From assembly GCF_012163135.1 (NCBI RefSeq), contig NZ_JAAVUP010000002.1, positions 806,001 through 870,000 on the forward strand: a stretch of 64,000 nt of DNA, given 5' to 3'. The translations under genes were made by a program, and so were the position numbers. The stretch's first letter is position 1. The number at the start of each line of letters is the position of its first letter. The notes under the pieces are model-generated. The model had not been told where the DNA came from and did not search any database. It saw only the letters and a program-made list of their open reading frames with translations. This DNA comes from Neoroseomonas oryzicola. GTDB taxonomy: Bacteria; Pseudomonadota; Alphaproteobacteria; Acetobacterales; Acetobacteraceae. Of this stretch, positions 15,492 through 24,233 are shown piece after piece.

Positions 15492-17921
15492 TCACGGCAC
15501 CAGGTCGATGCGGCCCGAGGGCGCGCCCTCGATCGGCCCGAGGCGGACCTGCCCCCCGCCGACCCAGCGCGCGGTCAGGTCCGACCAGTGCGGGCTGAGG
15601 AAATGCCCTGACTGCCCCGTCGCGATGACGACGAAGGCGCCGGCGGGATCGGCGAGGTCGAAGACGCCACGGAATCCCGCCCCGTGGACATTGGCGAAGA
15701 TGCCGCCCGATTCGCCGCGCGACCCGGCGCGGTTCACCGTCTCTCCATCGCCCGGGGAGGGTGTGGAGATCCGCACCCGGTCGCCGAGGAAGGGCACGAA
15801 GCGCAGCACCGGATGGTCGAAGCGCGCCGGATGGGCGGCCCCCCAGCGCCAGCTTGCCGGATCGGGGCCGTGGACCGGGGTGAGGTCGGCCACCGCCTGG
15901 GTCAGCGCTGCCGACAATGCCGGCCCGCAGCCGCCCTCGCCACACCAGGCGCGGCCCGCGGCCGGGTCGGTGAGGATGCGGGCGAGGAACTCCGGCGTGG
16001 CGCGCCAGGCGTCCTCGGTCACGCCGGCCGAGGCCAGCAGCGCGCGCCCGAAGCGGCCAAGCGTCGCGTGCAGGATCAGCGGCTCCGGTCGTCCCGCCGC
16101 AGCGCGCCCGTCCCAACCCGCCACCAGGTCCTGCGCCGCGCCGGCCGCTCCGGCCGGCCGCGGCGCGGCGCGCAGGGCCGGCAGCACCTCGAGCGCGAAG
16201 AGCGAGAGCGTATCCGCCTGCATCGCTCCGAAGCCCCGCGCATCGTGCCGCGGCGCGCCGGCGAGCATCTGGCCGATGCGGCGGAACCGCCAATCCCCGT
16301 TCCAGTCGGCGCCGAGGAAGACCGGCCCGTCGGCCGGGGCGGGGCGGTTGTTGCCGTTGGCGACCATGCCGCTCGCGGGGCTCTCGACATGGGGCATGGC
16401 GTCGAAGGGGACGAAGCCCGTCCAGTCATGCGCCCCGTCCCATCCCGGCACAGGCAGGCTGCCATCCCCGGCGCGGCGGATCGGCGTGCGGCCGGTCAGG
16501 TACATCGCGATGCCGCCATCGGCGTCCGCGACTGTCAGGTTCTGCGGCGGGCTGGTGATGAGCCGCGCGGCGGCCCGCGCATCGGCGATGCTGCGCCCCG
16601 AATTCAGCGCCAGCAGCCCCGCCGCGGCGGTGTCCGCCGGCGCGAGGTTCGCCATGGCCAGCGCGACGACTGTGCCGTCCGCGCGGCCCTGCGGCGCGTC
16701 GAGGTCCGACAGGACCGGCCCGTGCCGGCTCTCCCGAACCCGCATCGTCACGGGCTCACCGAAGCGGACGCGGATGACCTCCTCCCGCTCCGTGAAGGGG
16801 CGGGGACCGTCCGGCGTCTCATAGGCGTCGGGCCCGGCCAGGCGTTCGACGAAGACGTCCTGGGTGTCGGAATGGGTGGTGGTGAAGCCCCAGGCGAGGC
16901 GCTCGTTCCGCCCGATGACGATGCCCGGCACGCCCGGCGCCGTCGCGCCGGCGAGGACCCGACCGCCCGGCAGCTCGATCCGCGCGAGATACCAGATGAC
17001 CGGCGCCTGGTAGCCAAGATGGGGGTCCGAGGCGAGCAGCGGCGCGCCCCCCGTCGCCCGGGCCCCACCGACCGCCCAGGCGTTGGAGGCGCTGGAGGGG
17101 ATCGGGTTCTCCTCCGGGAATCGGGGCAGTTGTGCGATCAGGGTCTCGAAGCCCCGCAACGGCTCGATCGCGCTCATGCCGGCCGGCGGTCCCGATCCGG
17201 CGCCGAGATCCGGCCGGTCCGGCCGCCCCGGCGAGGTGTCCACCGGCCAGAGCGTCGCGAGGCGGTCGGGCGGCAGGATCGCGGCCAGCCGCGCCCGGTC
17301 GAGGTCGCCCCGGAAATTCCCCGACAGCGACAGCCCCATCGCCTTGCCCCACAGCAGGCTGTCGAGCGACCGCCACGGCTCCGGCGCGCCGAGCAGGACG
17401 AATTCCGGCGCCGCGAAGCGTCCCCGCGCCGCGATCCAGGCATTCACCCCCCGGGCATAGGCGTCGAGCGCCGCGCGCGTTTCCGCCGGCAGGGCCGCGA
17501 GGTCCATCGCCGCGCGCTGCTCGAAGCCGAAGAGGCGCATGTAGCGGTCGAAGCGCAGCGCGGCCGATCCGGTGATCTCCGCCACGCGGCCGGTCGCGCC
17601 GCGGCGCATCATCTCCATCTGGAAAAGCCGGTCGCGCGCATGCAGCCAGCCGAGCGCGGCCCAGGCATCGGCCTCGCTGCCGGCGCGGATGCGCGGGATG
17701 GCGTTGGCGTCGAAGGCGATCTCGACCGGCGCGGCGAGTCCGGGCAGGGCGACCCGCCCGTCGCGCGCCGGCAGCGTCCACCACAGCGCCGCCGCGAGAC
17801 CCCCCACGGCGAGCACGACCAGGATCAGAAGGCCGAGGAGCGTGCGCCCGGCCCAGCGAAGGATGCGTCTCACCCCCGAGACATGGCCCGCCGCGCGCCC
17901 GCTGTGAACCGGCCTCGTCAT
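15492..17921 (-). CDS. Penicillin acylase family protein (Ntn hydrolase)
   Basis: An 809-residue N-terminal-nucleophile hydrolase precursor. A transmembrane helix or uncleaved signal (about 22-48) is followed by the alpha chain, a linker, and the beta chain that would begin at Ser279 in SSASNAWAVGG after self-cleavage. The beta chain has LLASDPHLGYQAPVIWYLARI, GVPGIVIGRNERLAWGFTT and ANGNNRPAP, which carry the family's catalytic Asn and calcium site. Substrates in the family include beta-lactam side chains and acyl-homoserine lactones; quorum quenching is possible but not shown. A GTG near 17872 (VRRILRWAG) is an alternative start. Confidence 0.9.
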   Translation of the reverse strand: MTRPVHSGRAAGHVSGVRRILRWAGRTLLGLLILVVLAVGGLAAALWWTLPARDGRVALPGLAAPVEIAFDANAIPRIRAGSEADAWAALGWLHARDRLFQMEMMRRGATGRVAEITGSAALRFDRYMRLFGFEQRAAMDLAALPAETRAALDAYARGVNAWIAARGRFAAPEFVLLGAPEPWRSLDSLLWGKAMGLSLSGNFRGDLDRARLAAILPPDRLATLWPVDTSPGRPDRPDLGAGSGPPAGMSAIEPLRGFETLIAQLPRFPEENPIPSSASNAWAVGGARATGGAPLLASDPHLGYQAPVIWYLARIELPGGRVLAGATAPGVPGIVIGRNERLAWGFTTTHSDTQDVFVERLAGPDAYETPDGPRPFTEREEVIRVRFGEPVTMRVRESRHGPVLSDLDAPQGRADGTVVALAMANLAPADTAAAGLLALNSGRSIADARAAARLITSPPQNLTVADADGGIAMYLTGRTPIRRAGDGSLPVPGWDGAHDWTGFVPFDAMPHVESPASGMVANGNNRPAPADGPVFLGADWNGDWRFRRIGQMLAGAPRHDARGFGAMQADTLSLFALEVLPALRAAPRPAGAAGAAQDLVAGWDGRAAAGRPEPLILHATLGRFGRALLASAGVTEDAWRATPEFLARILTDPAAGRAWCGEGGCGPALSAALTQAVADLTPVHGPDPASWRWGAAHPARFDHPVLRFVPFLGDRVRISTPSPGDGETVNRAGSRGESGGIFANVHGAGFRGVFDLADPAGAFVVIATGQSGHFLSPHWSDLTARWVGGGQVRLGPIEGAPSGRIDLVP

Positions 17922-17955
17922 CGACCGTTCAGCACGATGCTGCTAGGCGGGGGCC

Positions 17956-19533
17956 ATGTCGCAACCCGAAGGCCAGACCGACGCCGGGGCGCCCGAGGCG
18001 GCGCTCGAGGCCATCCGCTCCGCTATCGCCGCGGCCCCGCGCGATCCGCGCCTGCATGCCGACCATGTCGCGCTGCTGCGCGGCCTCGGCCGGACCGAGG
18101 ACGCGATCGCGGCCGCGCGCGCGGCCGTCGCCGCGACCCCGCTGCGCGCCCCGGCGCATGTGCTGATGGGGGAGACGCTGCTCTGGGCGCAGCGGCGCCC
18201 GGCCGCGCAGGCTGCCTTTGCCCGCGCGCGCGAACTCGACCCCGCCGACCGGCGCGCGCTGCTCGGCGCGATCCTCGTGGAGCCTGCCGCCAGCGGCGGG
18301 CAGGAAGCGGGGCCGCTGCTGGCGGGGGAGATGGAGCGCCTCCTCGCCGTTGGCGCGCCGCCGGCGGAGTGGCTCGCGCTGACCGGCGCGCTGCGGGAAC
18401 AGGGGCGCGTGCCTTTGGCGATCACCGTCGCGGCCCGCGCCGTCGCGGCGCTGCCCACCGAGGCGGCGCTGCATCTGCGCCTCGGAGCGATGCGCATGGC
18501 CGCCGGCCGCGCGGTGGAGGCCGAGCCGGCCTTCCGGGAGGCGGCGCGGCTGGACCCTTCGCTGCTGGACGCCTGGCTCGGCCTGACCGACGCCTTGTGG
18601 CGCCAGCGCCGCATCCCCGAGGGCGTGGCGGCGCTCGCCGAGGCGGTGGCGGCGCATCCGGACAGCGCGACGCTCGCTTCCCGCCAGGCGACCTTCCTGG
18701 TCGCGGCGCATGAGCCCGTCGCGGCGGAACGGGCGGCGCGCCGGGCGCTGTCGCTCGATGCGCAGGATGAATCGGCCTGGCTGTGCCTGGGCGATGCGAT
18801 CTGGCGGCAGCACCGCCAGCGCGATTCCGTTCGCGCCATCGAGGAAGGCCTGGTCGCGATGCCGGACAGCGTGGCGCTGGCCGCGCGGCTCGGTCACCTG
18901 TTGATCAGCCAGGATCGCCGCGCGGCGGCGGTGGAGGCCTTCCGCCGCGCCGTCTCGGGCGACCGCGCGCCGGCGCATGTCTGGCTCGGCTTCACCGACG
19001 CGCTGTGGCGGGCCGGGCAGGCGGAGGAGGCGGCGGAGGCGGTGCGCCGGGGCCTCGCGGCGCATCCGAACAGCGCCGAACTGCGCGCGCGGCTGGCGCA
19101 GCTGCTGATGGCCGGCGGCGAGGAGGAAGGCGCCCGCACGACGCTCGCCGAGGCGCTGGCGACGGATCCGGCGTCGGAGGAGGTGCACCTGGCCATGGCG
19201 GATGCGCTGTGGCGCCAGGGCCGCCGGGCCGAGGCGGTGGCCGCGGCGCGGGAGGCGGTGGCGGCGGTGCCGGACAAGCCGGCGGTCGCGGCCCGGCTGG
19301 GGCATCTGCTGCTCGAGGCTGGGGAGATCGCGGAGGCCGCGGCGATCTTCGAGCGCGTGACGGCCCAGGCGCCGAAGCTCGTGACCGGCTGGGTCGGGCT
19401 GTGCGACGCGGAGCGCGAGCGCAAGAACATCAAGGCGGCGATCGCCGCGCTGCGGAGCGCCGAGGCGGCCGGGGCGGACCGGCCGACCATGCGGATGCTG
19501 CGCTACCGGCTGTTCGGGGATCTCGAGGAGTAG
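17956..19533 (+). CDS. Tetratricopeptide repeat protein with exact 68-residue double-TPR units
   Basis: A 525-residue protein made almost entirely of TPR helices, with no signal peptide or membrane segment. The marker tryptophan of the motif DALWRQ occurs at residues 215, 283, 351 and 419, exactly 68 apart. Equivalent but altered positions at 147 (GALREQ) and 487 (DAERER) extend this to six units, each two TPRs. The N-terminal 130 residues are TPRs with looser spacing. It would form a superhelical protein-binding scaffold; partners are unknown. It is divergent from the penicillin-acylase gene with 34 bp between starts. Acetobacteraceae often carry such proteins near glycosyltransferase genes, but none is here. 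Confidence 0.85.
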   Translation: MSQPEGQTDAGAPEAALEAIRSAIAAAPRDPRLHADHVALLRGLGRTEDAIAAARAAVAATPLRAPAHVLMGETLLWAQRRPAAQAAFARARELDPADRRALLGAILVEPAASGGQEAGPLLAGEMERLLAVGAPPAEWLALTGALREQGRVPLAITVAARAVAALPTEAALHLRLGAMRMAAGRAVEAEPAFREAARLDPSLLDAWLGLTDALWRQRRIPEGVAALAEAVAAHPDSATLASRQATFLVAAHEPVAAERAARRALSLDAQDESAWLCLGDAIWRQHRQRDSVRAIEEGLVAMPDSVALAARLGHLLISQDRRAAAVEAFRRAVSGDRAPAHVWLGFTDALWRAGQAEEAAEAVRRGLAAHPNSAELRARLAQLLMAGGEEEGARTTLAEALATDPASEEVHLAMADALWRQGRRAEAVAAAREAVAAVPDKPAVAARLGHLLLEAGEIAEAAAIFERVTAQAPKLVTGWVGLCDAERERKNIKAAIAALRSAEAAGADRPTMRMLRYRLFGDLEE

Positions 19534-19576
19534 GCGGTGAAGAACCGGAGGGTCGCCGCCCCTCCAGACCAACCTG

Positions 19577-19686
19577 CCAGGGGCCGACGGCCCCCTGGAC
19601 CGCGGCCAAATGCCGCGCGGTATCGGTCCCCAAAGGCCTTTCGGCCTTTGGCGGGGTGAGCCCGAGAGGGGCGGCGCCCCTCTCGG
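19577..19686. repeat. Cluster of four hairpins between convergent genes
   Basis: Four inverted repeats lie in 110 bp between the convergent TPR and lipoprotein genes: 19577-19598 (9-bp stem with one bulge), 19601-19617 (6 bp), 19630-19651 (9 bp, loop TTTC) and 19662-19686 (11 bp, loop GGC). The last two are perfect. The array resembles REP/BIME-type repeat clusters and can also terminate transcription from both sides. The 165-bp gap holds no gene. Confidence 0.7.
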
Positions 19687-19698
19687 ATGCGCCGCGCT

Positions 19699-20190
19699 TC
19701 AGAGCGAGCAGGCGGCGTCCAGGAAGGATCCGCCGAGCGTCCCCGGCGCCGCCGGCCGGAAGGCGCTGCCGCGGGGCCGTTCGGCGTGCACCGGGTCCTG
19801 CGCGTTGGGCCTGGCGAACCAGGCGCCTTCCAGCGGCCGCCACTGGCGTTCCGCGCAGCGGTATTCGGCGACGAAGCGCACCGACTGCGCGCGGCCGCCC
19901 GTCTCCGGGATCGGGATCGATTCGCGCAGGTTCAGCAGGATCCAGGCGCGGCGGACGGGGCCGCGGGTGACGAGGCCGCGTTCCTGAACGAAGCCTCCCG
20001 CGATGTCCCCCTGCCCGGTCAGGGAGGTGATCGGCACCCAGCCGACCGGCGGCGGCGGGGGCGGCGGTTCGGCGGGCGGCGGCGGGGGCTCGGCGGCGCA
20101 GGCGGCGAGCAGCGTGGCGAAGGCGAGTGCCGCGACCGGACCCCGGCGGCGAGGGCGGGTGGCGGCTGCGTTCACGTTCCAGTCGGTCAT
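19699..20190 (-). CDS. Putative lipoprotein with surface-adhesin-E-like domain
   Basis: A 163-residue secreted protein. A basic N-terminus and hydrophobic stretch lead to the lipobox LLAAC at about residue 31, then a proline-rich tract (nearly all Pro, Glu and Ala to about residue 48) that would span away from the membrane. The rest, with RRAWILLNLRESIP, SVRFVAEYRCAERQWRPLE and a C-terminal cysteine, is similar to the surface-adhesin protein E domain found in many proteobacterial lipoproteins. Function not known. Its ATG overlaps the end of bchJ by 4 bp (ATGA), so it appears to be co-transcribed with bchE and bchJ, although nothing links it to photosynthesis. Confidence 0.7.
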   Translation of the reverse strand: MTDWNVNAAATRPRRRGPVAALAFATLLAACAAEPPPPPAEPPPPPPPVGWVPITSLTGQGDIAGGFVQERGLVTRGPVRRAWILLNLRESIPIPETGGRAQSVRFVAEYRCAERQWRPLEGAWFARPNAQDPVHAERPRGSAFRPAAPGTLGGSFLDAACSL

Positions 20191-20837
20191 GCGGCGGATG
20201 GTGAACCCCTGTCGGGCCGGCGTCCATCCGCAGGGCCGGAACGGCCGGGCCAGCGGATTTCGAACAGGCAGGATGGGCTGCCCATCGCTTCGCAGGCGGT
20301 CTCGGTGACCGCGGTCGCGGGATGCACCAGGGCGCGGAACAGGCCCTGGAATGTCGCGGCGCAGTAGTCGCAGGCCGGGCGGTCGGCGGCCTGGCCCCGG
20401 GCCATGGGATTGTCCGCGATGGCGAAGCGGATCGGGCGCCCCCACTGCACGGCGAAGCGCCCGCTGCCGGCGAAGGTCCAGGCATGACGGCCGATGGCGG
20501 CGAGCAGGATGCGCGCGGCGAGCCGCTCCGGCAGGCGGGGCAGGAGGATCCGCATGACTCGCGGGATGCGGTGGGCGAGGAGGTAGTCCGCCGTGCGCCG
20601 CCCGGCATCGGCGGCGATGGTCGCGGCGTCGGCCGGCGGCAGCGTCGCGCGCAGGGCCGCGTGCAGCGCGCGCACTTCGTCTTCCGGGACCATGCGCTGC
20701 GGCGGCACGGCCAGGCGATGGGCGAGGCCCGCCCGGCCGAAGACCGCTGTCGCGATGGGCTCGCCGCGCGCGGCGCGCAGCGCCTCGGCAAGCCGCGTCA
20801 CCGCATTGGGGCCGATGCGCGCGGAGGCCTCGGACAC
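20187..20837 (-). CDS. bchJ: Bacteriochlorophyll biosynthesis protein BchJ (V4R domain)
   Basis: A 216-residue protein of the BchJ family, once called 4-vinyl reductase and now thought to help substrate handling in bacteriochlorophyll synthesis, since BciA/BciB carry out the reduction. Residues from about 60 on include VFGRAGLAHRLAVPPQRMVPE and the V4R domain end CDYCAATFQGLFRAL, then CEAMGSPSCLFEI, with conserved cysteines. The GTG at 20837 (VSEASARIGPNAVTRL) was chosen: it lies 4 bp after the bchE stop, has a G-rich site upstream, and gives the usual length of about 213. In Rhodobacter, bchJ also follows bchE. Confidence 0.85.
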   Translation of the reverse strand: MSEASARIGPNAVTRLAEALRAARGEPIATAVFGRAGLAHRLAVPPQRMVPEDEVRALHAALRATLPPADAATIAADAGRRTADYLLAHRIPRVMRILLPRLPERLAARILLAAIGRHAWTFAGSGRFAVQWGRPIRFAIADNPMARGQAADRPACDYCAATFQGLFRALVHPATAVTETACEAMGSPSCLFEIRWPGRSGPADGRRPDRGSPSAA

Positions 20838-20841
20838 GGCG

Positions 20842-22500
20842 TCAGTCCCCCTGCAGCGGCGCCCTTTCGCGCGGCGCGCCGACGGCATCCATCTGCGCTT
20901 CGGTGAGCTGCTCCGCGCCGCCGCCGCAGGCGCGGATGTCGGCATTGGCCGCCGGCATCTTCACCTTCGGCCGGTGCATCGTCTTCCACATCGCATTGTG
21001 CGGGGCGCGCGCGGCATCGGCGGTCAGGGTGCGGCTCTCGTCGAAATGGAAGTCGACGTTCTTCTTGGATTGCGGGCCCCAGTAGCCGACCTTGCCGAGG
21101 TCGTAGAAGGTCCGCTGGAAGCCCGATTTCGCGAAGGCCCAGAGGCAGCCGAGCATGTACTTCCGCTTCACCTTGTCGCGCAGCCACGGGTAGGAGAGGA
21201 AGGTCTTGCGCAGGTAGAAGCGCCGGTAGTTGTGCATGGTGCGATCGAGCAGCGTCGCGCGGTCCATCGCATCCGGCTTCATGATCGGCGTGACGAAGTT
21301 GTACTTCGAGAAGTCGAACACCTCGACCTTGTCGCCCAACTCCTTGAACAGGTCGTTGAACGGCCAGGGCGTGTACATGGCCCAGTTCGCCATGTCCGGA
21401 TCCCAGTCGAGCGCCATGCGGTAGGTCTCTTCCAGCGTCTCGACCGTCTCGTTCTCGAGGCCGACGATGAACTGCGCCTCGGCGACGATGCCGTTCTGGC
21501 GCAGCAGCTGGATGGCCTTCTTGTTCTGCGCGACCGTCGTCTCCTTGTTGAAGCGGTCGAGCTTGAGCTGGGCTGCGGCTTCGGTGCCGAGCGAGATGTG
21601 GATCAGCCCCGCCTTGCGATAGAGCGGCAGCAGCGCCTCGTCGCGCAGGATGTCGGTGACGCGGGTGTTGATGCCCCAGAGCACCGGCAGGTTGCGTTCG
21701 ATCAGCGCCTCGCAGAACTCGACGAACTTCTTCTTGTGGATGGTCGGTTCCTCGTCCGCGAGGATGAAGAAGCCGACGCCGTGGTTGCGCACCAGGTCCT
21801 CGATCTCGTCCACCACCTTGCGCGGGTCGCGCACGCGGTAGTCGCGCCAGAACTTCCACTGGGAACAGAAGGAGCAGGTAAACGGGCAGCCGCGCGCCAG
21901 GTTCGGGATCGCGACCTTCGTGTTCATCGGGATGTAGATGTAGTTCGACCAGTCGAGGATGCCCCAGTCCGCGACGATGCGGTCGACCTCCTTGATCGGC
22001 GGGCAGGCGGGCGTGGCCTTCACCGTGCCGTCCGCGGCGGTGAAGGCGATGCCCTTCACGCTGTCGCGTTCCGCCGGCCAGCGGCCCTCGTCGATGCAGC
22101 GTACCAGGTCGGTCAGCACCTGCTCGCCCTCGCCGCGCACCACCACGTCGATCCAGGGCGCCTCGGCCAGGACCTGGGGGTACATGAAGGTGCCGTGGAT
22201 GCCGCCGAGCACGGTGACCGCCTCGGGGCAGGTCTCCTTGGCGATCTTCAGCAGCGCTTCGGCTTCGTAGATGGCGGGGGTGATGGCGGTGGCGCCGATC
22301 ACGTCGGGCTTCAGCGCCGCGAGACGGTCCCGCAACTGGTCGTGCGAGAGGTGGTTCGTCATCGCGTCGATGAAGGTGATGTCGGTGAAGCCCTCGGCTT
22401 TCAGCCAGCCGGAGAGGTAGGCCACCCAGGCCGGCGGCCAGTTGCCGGCGATCTCGGCCCCGCCGGAATGGTAGTTCGGGTGGATCAGGACGATGCGCAT
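20842..22500 (-). CDS. bchE: Anaerobic Mg-protoporphyrin IX monomethyl ester cyclase BchE
   Basis: Forms the fifth ring (ring E) of bacteriochlorophyll using water-derived oxygen, with cobalamin and SAM. 552 residues. The N-terminal cobalamin-binding domain begins [19 protein letters not shown] and includes [14 protein letters not shown]. The radical SAM cluster motif is Cys205, Cys209, Cys212 in [19 protein letters not shown]. The match to known BchE proteins continues along the chain ([48 protein letters not shown]). It leads a bchE-bchJ-lipoprotein operon. No other photosynthesis gene is in the window, so it is separate from the main photosynthesis cluster. BchE needs low oxygen; most aerobic phototrophs also have AcsF. 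Confidence 0.96.
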   Translation of the reverse strand: MRIVLIHPNYHSGGAEIAGNWPPAWVAYLSGWLKAEGFTDITFIDAMTNHLSHDQLRDRLAALKPDVIGATAITPAIYEAEALLKIAKETCPEAVTVLGGIHGTFMYPQVLAEAPWIDVVVRGEGEQVLTDLVRCIDEGRWPAERDSVKGIAFTAADGTVKATPACPPIKEVDRIVADWGILDWSNYIYIPMNTKVAIPNLARGCPFTCSFCSQWKFWRDYRVRDPRKVVDEIEDLVRNHGVGFFILADEEPTIHKKKFVEFCEALIERNLPVLWGINTRVTDILRDEALLPLYRKAGLIHISLGTEAAAQLKLDRFNKETTVAQNKKAIQLLRQNGIVAEAQFIVGLENETVETLEETYRMALDWDPDMANWAMYTPWPFNDLFKELGDKVEVFDFSKYNFVTPIMKPDAMDRATLLDRTMHNYRRFYLRKTFLSYPWLRDKVKRKYMLGCLWAFAKSGFQRTFYDLGKVGYWGPQSKKNVDFHFDESRTLTADAARAPHNAMWKTMHRPKVKMPAANADIRACGGGAEQLTEAQMDAVGAPRERAPLQGD

Positions 22501-22577
22501 CGGACGGCCTCCCGCCGCGTCGGCCGCGGTCGGGAGGAAGCCTTGCGCAGGGGCGCGGGGGGCGCCTTGCGGTATGT

Positions 22578-22614
22578 CAAGTCAGGTTGACGATCGAATC
22601 GTCAACCTGACTTG
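22578..22614. promoter_or_regulatory. Perfect 37-bp palindrome upstream of bchE
   Basis: A 17-bp arm (22578-22594) and its exact complement (22598-22614) flank a 3-nt loop. It is 78 bp before the bchE ATG and 33 bp after the stop of the aldehyde dehydrogenase gene, both on the minus strand. It is much less GC-rich than its surroundings and has no T-run on either side, so it may be an operator or an unusual terminator. It contains TTGAC and GTCAA as facing half-sites. A TGT-N12-ACG sequence at its left edge is close to, but not equal to, the PpsR/CrtJ site TGT-N12-ACA. Confidence 0.6.
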
Positions 22615-22646
22615 TCGTTTGGGCGATGGCGAGGCGCGGCGGCGCC

Positions 22647-24158
22647 TCAGGCCATGTTCACCATGATGGTCTTCTTGTGCGTGAAGTGCTCGAGCATCGC
22701 CTCGAGCGAGGCTTCCTTGCCGAGGCCCGAGGACTTCACGCCGCCGTAGGACAGGTTCGCCTGCACCACGAGGTTCTGGTTGATCTGCACGAGGCCCGCT
22801 TCGAGGCGGTGCGCGAGGTCGAGCCCGACCTTGAGGTTGTTCGTCCAGAGCGAAGCGGCGAGGCCGTAGTCGGAGTCGTTCGCATCCGCCAGCACCGCCT
22901 CGGGGTCGTCGAAGGCCTGGATGACGGTGACCGGGCCGAAGATCTCCTCCTTCACCAGGCGGCTGTCCTTGGTCAGGCCGGTGAAGATCACGGGCTGGAT
23001 GAACAGGCCCTTCTTCAGCGCCGGGTCGCTCGGCATGGCGGAGCAGACATGCGCGGTCGCGCCCGGCGTCGCCGTGCCTTCCGCGATGTAGGCCTTCACC
23101 TTCTCGAGCTGGCCTTCGGAGACGATGGTGCCGATGTCGGTCTTCTCGTCGAGCGGATCGCCCATGACCATCTTGTTCACCGCGTCCTTCATCGCCTGGA
23201 CGAAGCGATCGAAGATCGGGCGCTCGACATAGATGCGCGACGCCGCGGTGCAGGACTGGCCCTGGCGCGTGAAGCGCATGGAGGTCAGCGCGCCCGAGAC
23301 GGTCTTGTCGAAGTCGCAGTCGGCGAAGACGATCATCGGCGACTTGCCGCCGAGTTCGAGCGTGACGGGGATCAGCTTCTCGGCCGCCGCGCGGGCGACG
23401 ATCTTGCCGGTCTCGACCGAGCCCGTGAACGTCACCTTGCGCACCTTCGGGTGCATCACGAGCGGCGCGCCACATTCCGGCCCGAAGCCCGAGACCATGT
23501 TGAACACGCCGGGCGGCAGCACGCGGTTCATGATCTCGCAGATGCGCAGCACGGCGAGGGGGGCTTCCTCGGCCGACTTCACCACGACGGCATTGCCGGC
23601 GACCAGCGCGGGCGCGACCTTCAGCGCCATCAGCAGCATCGGCACGTTCCACGGGATGATCGCGCCGACCACGCCGAGCGGCTCGCGCACCGTCACCGAC
23701 AGCACCTTCGGGTCGAAGGGCACGCTCTCGCCCTTCAGCTCGGACCCGAGGCCGCCGAAGAACTCGAAGACGTCGGCGACGACGTTCGCCTCGACGCGGG
23801 ATTCGGTGCGCAGCGCCTTGCCGGTCTCGAGCGCGATGAGGCGGCCGAGCTCGTCGACATGCTCCTTCAGCAGCTGCGCGCACTGGTGGACCATCGCGCC
23901 GCGCTTGCGGGCCGGGACCTTGGCCCATTCCTTCTGCGCCTTGGCCGCGTTCTGCACGGCGGCGTCGACGTCGGCCGCGTCGCCCTCGGCGGCGCGGGCC
24001 ACCTCGGCGCCGGTCGCGGGGTTCACCACGGCGAAGGTCTTGCCCGAGCGCGCCGGGACATAGGCCCCGCCGATGAAGTGCACGCCGGACAGCGCCTTGG
24101 CGAGCGCGAAGGGATCGGTGGACGGGGCGGCGGGGGTCGGGTGCGGGCGGTCGAGCAT
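22647..24158 (-). CDS. NAD(P)-dependent aldehyde dehydrogenase
   Basis: Oxidises an aldehyde to the carboxylate. 503 residues, ALDH superfamily. The catalytic cysteine is Cys303 in RQGQSCTAASR and the general base Glu268 in TLELGGKSP; the cofactor fold has IIPWNVPMLLMALKVAPALVAGN and TFTGSVETGK. It is closest in pattern to the betaine-aldehyde/phenylacetaldehyde type, but substrate cannot be fixed. It is followed by bchE 146 bp downstream and preceded 75 bp upstream by a Bug protein gene on the same strand. An unrelated function from bacteriochlorophyll synthesis is most likely. Confidence 0.9.
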   Translation of the reverse strand: MLDRPHPTPAAPSTDPFALAKALSGVHFIGGAYVPARSGKTFAVVNPATGAEVARAAEGDAADVDAAVQNAAKAQKEWAKVPARKRGAMVHQCAQLLKEHVDELGRLIALETGKALRTESRVEANVVADVFEFFGGLGSELKGESVPFDPKVLSVTVREPLGVVGAIIPWNVPMLLMALKVAPALVAGNAVVVKSAEEAPLAVLRICEIMNRVLPPGVFNMVSGFGPECGAPLVMHPKVRKVTFTGSVETGKIVARAAAEKLIPVTLELGGKSPMIVFADCDFDKTVSGALTSMRFTRQGQSCTAASRIYVERPIFDRFVQAMKDAVNKMVMGDPLDEKTDIGTIVSEGQLEKVKAYIAEGTATPGATAHVCSAMPSDPALKKGLFIQPVIFTGLTKDSRLVKEEIFGPVTVIQAFDDPEAVLADANDSDYGLAASLWTNNLKVGLDLAHRLEAGLVQINQNLVVQANLSYGGVKSSGLGKEASLEAMLEHFTHKKTIMVNMA

Positions 24159-24233
24159 GGGACGCTCCTCGGCGGTCTCGTTCGGGCGGCAGCAATAGAC
24201 CCGGCCGGGTCCGGTGGGAACCGCCGGGGCGGG

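Noticed and set aside
15684..18713. A 1009-codon plus-strand frame over the penicillin-acylase and TPR genes
   Set aside because: It covers two real genes in the wrong frame or strand and shows no domain pattern.
22574..22592. PpsR/CrtJ site (TGT-N12-ACA) at the bchE palindrome
   Set aside because: The sequence is TGT-N12-ACG on one side only, so it misses the consensus; kept only as a note.
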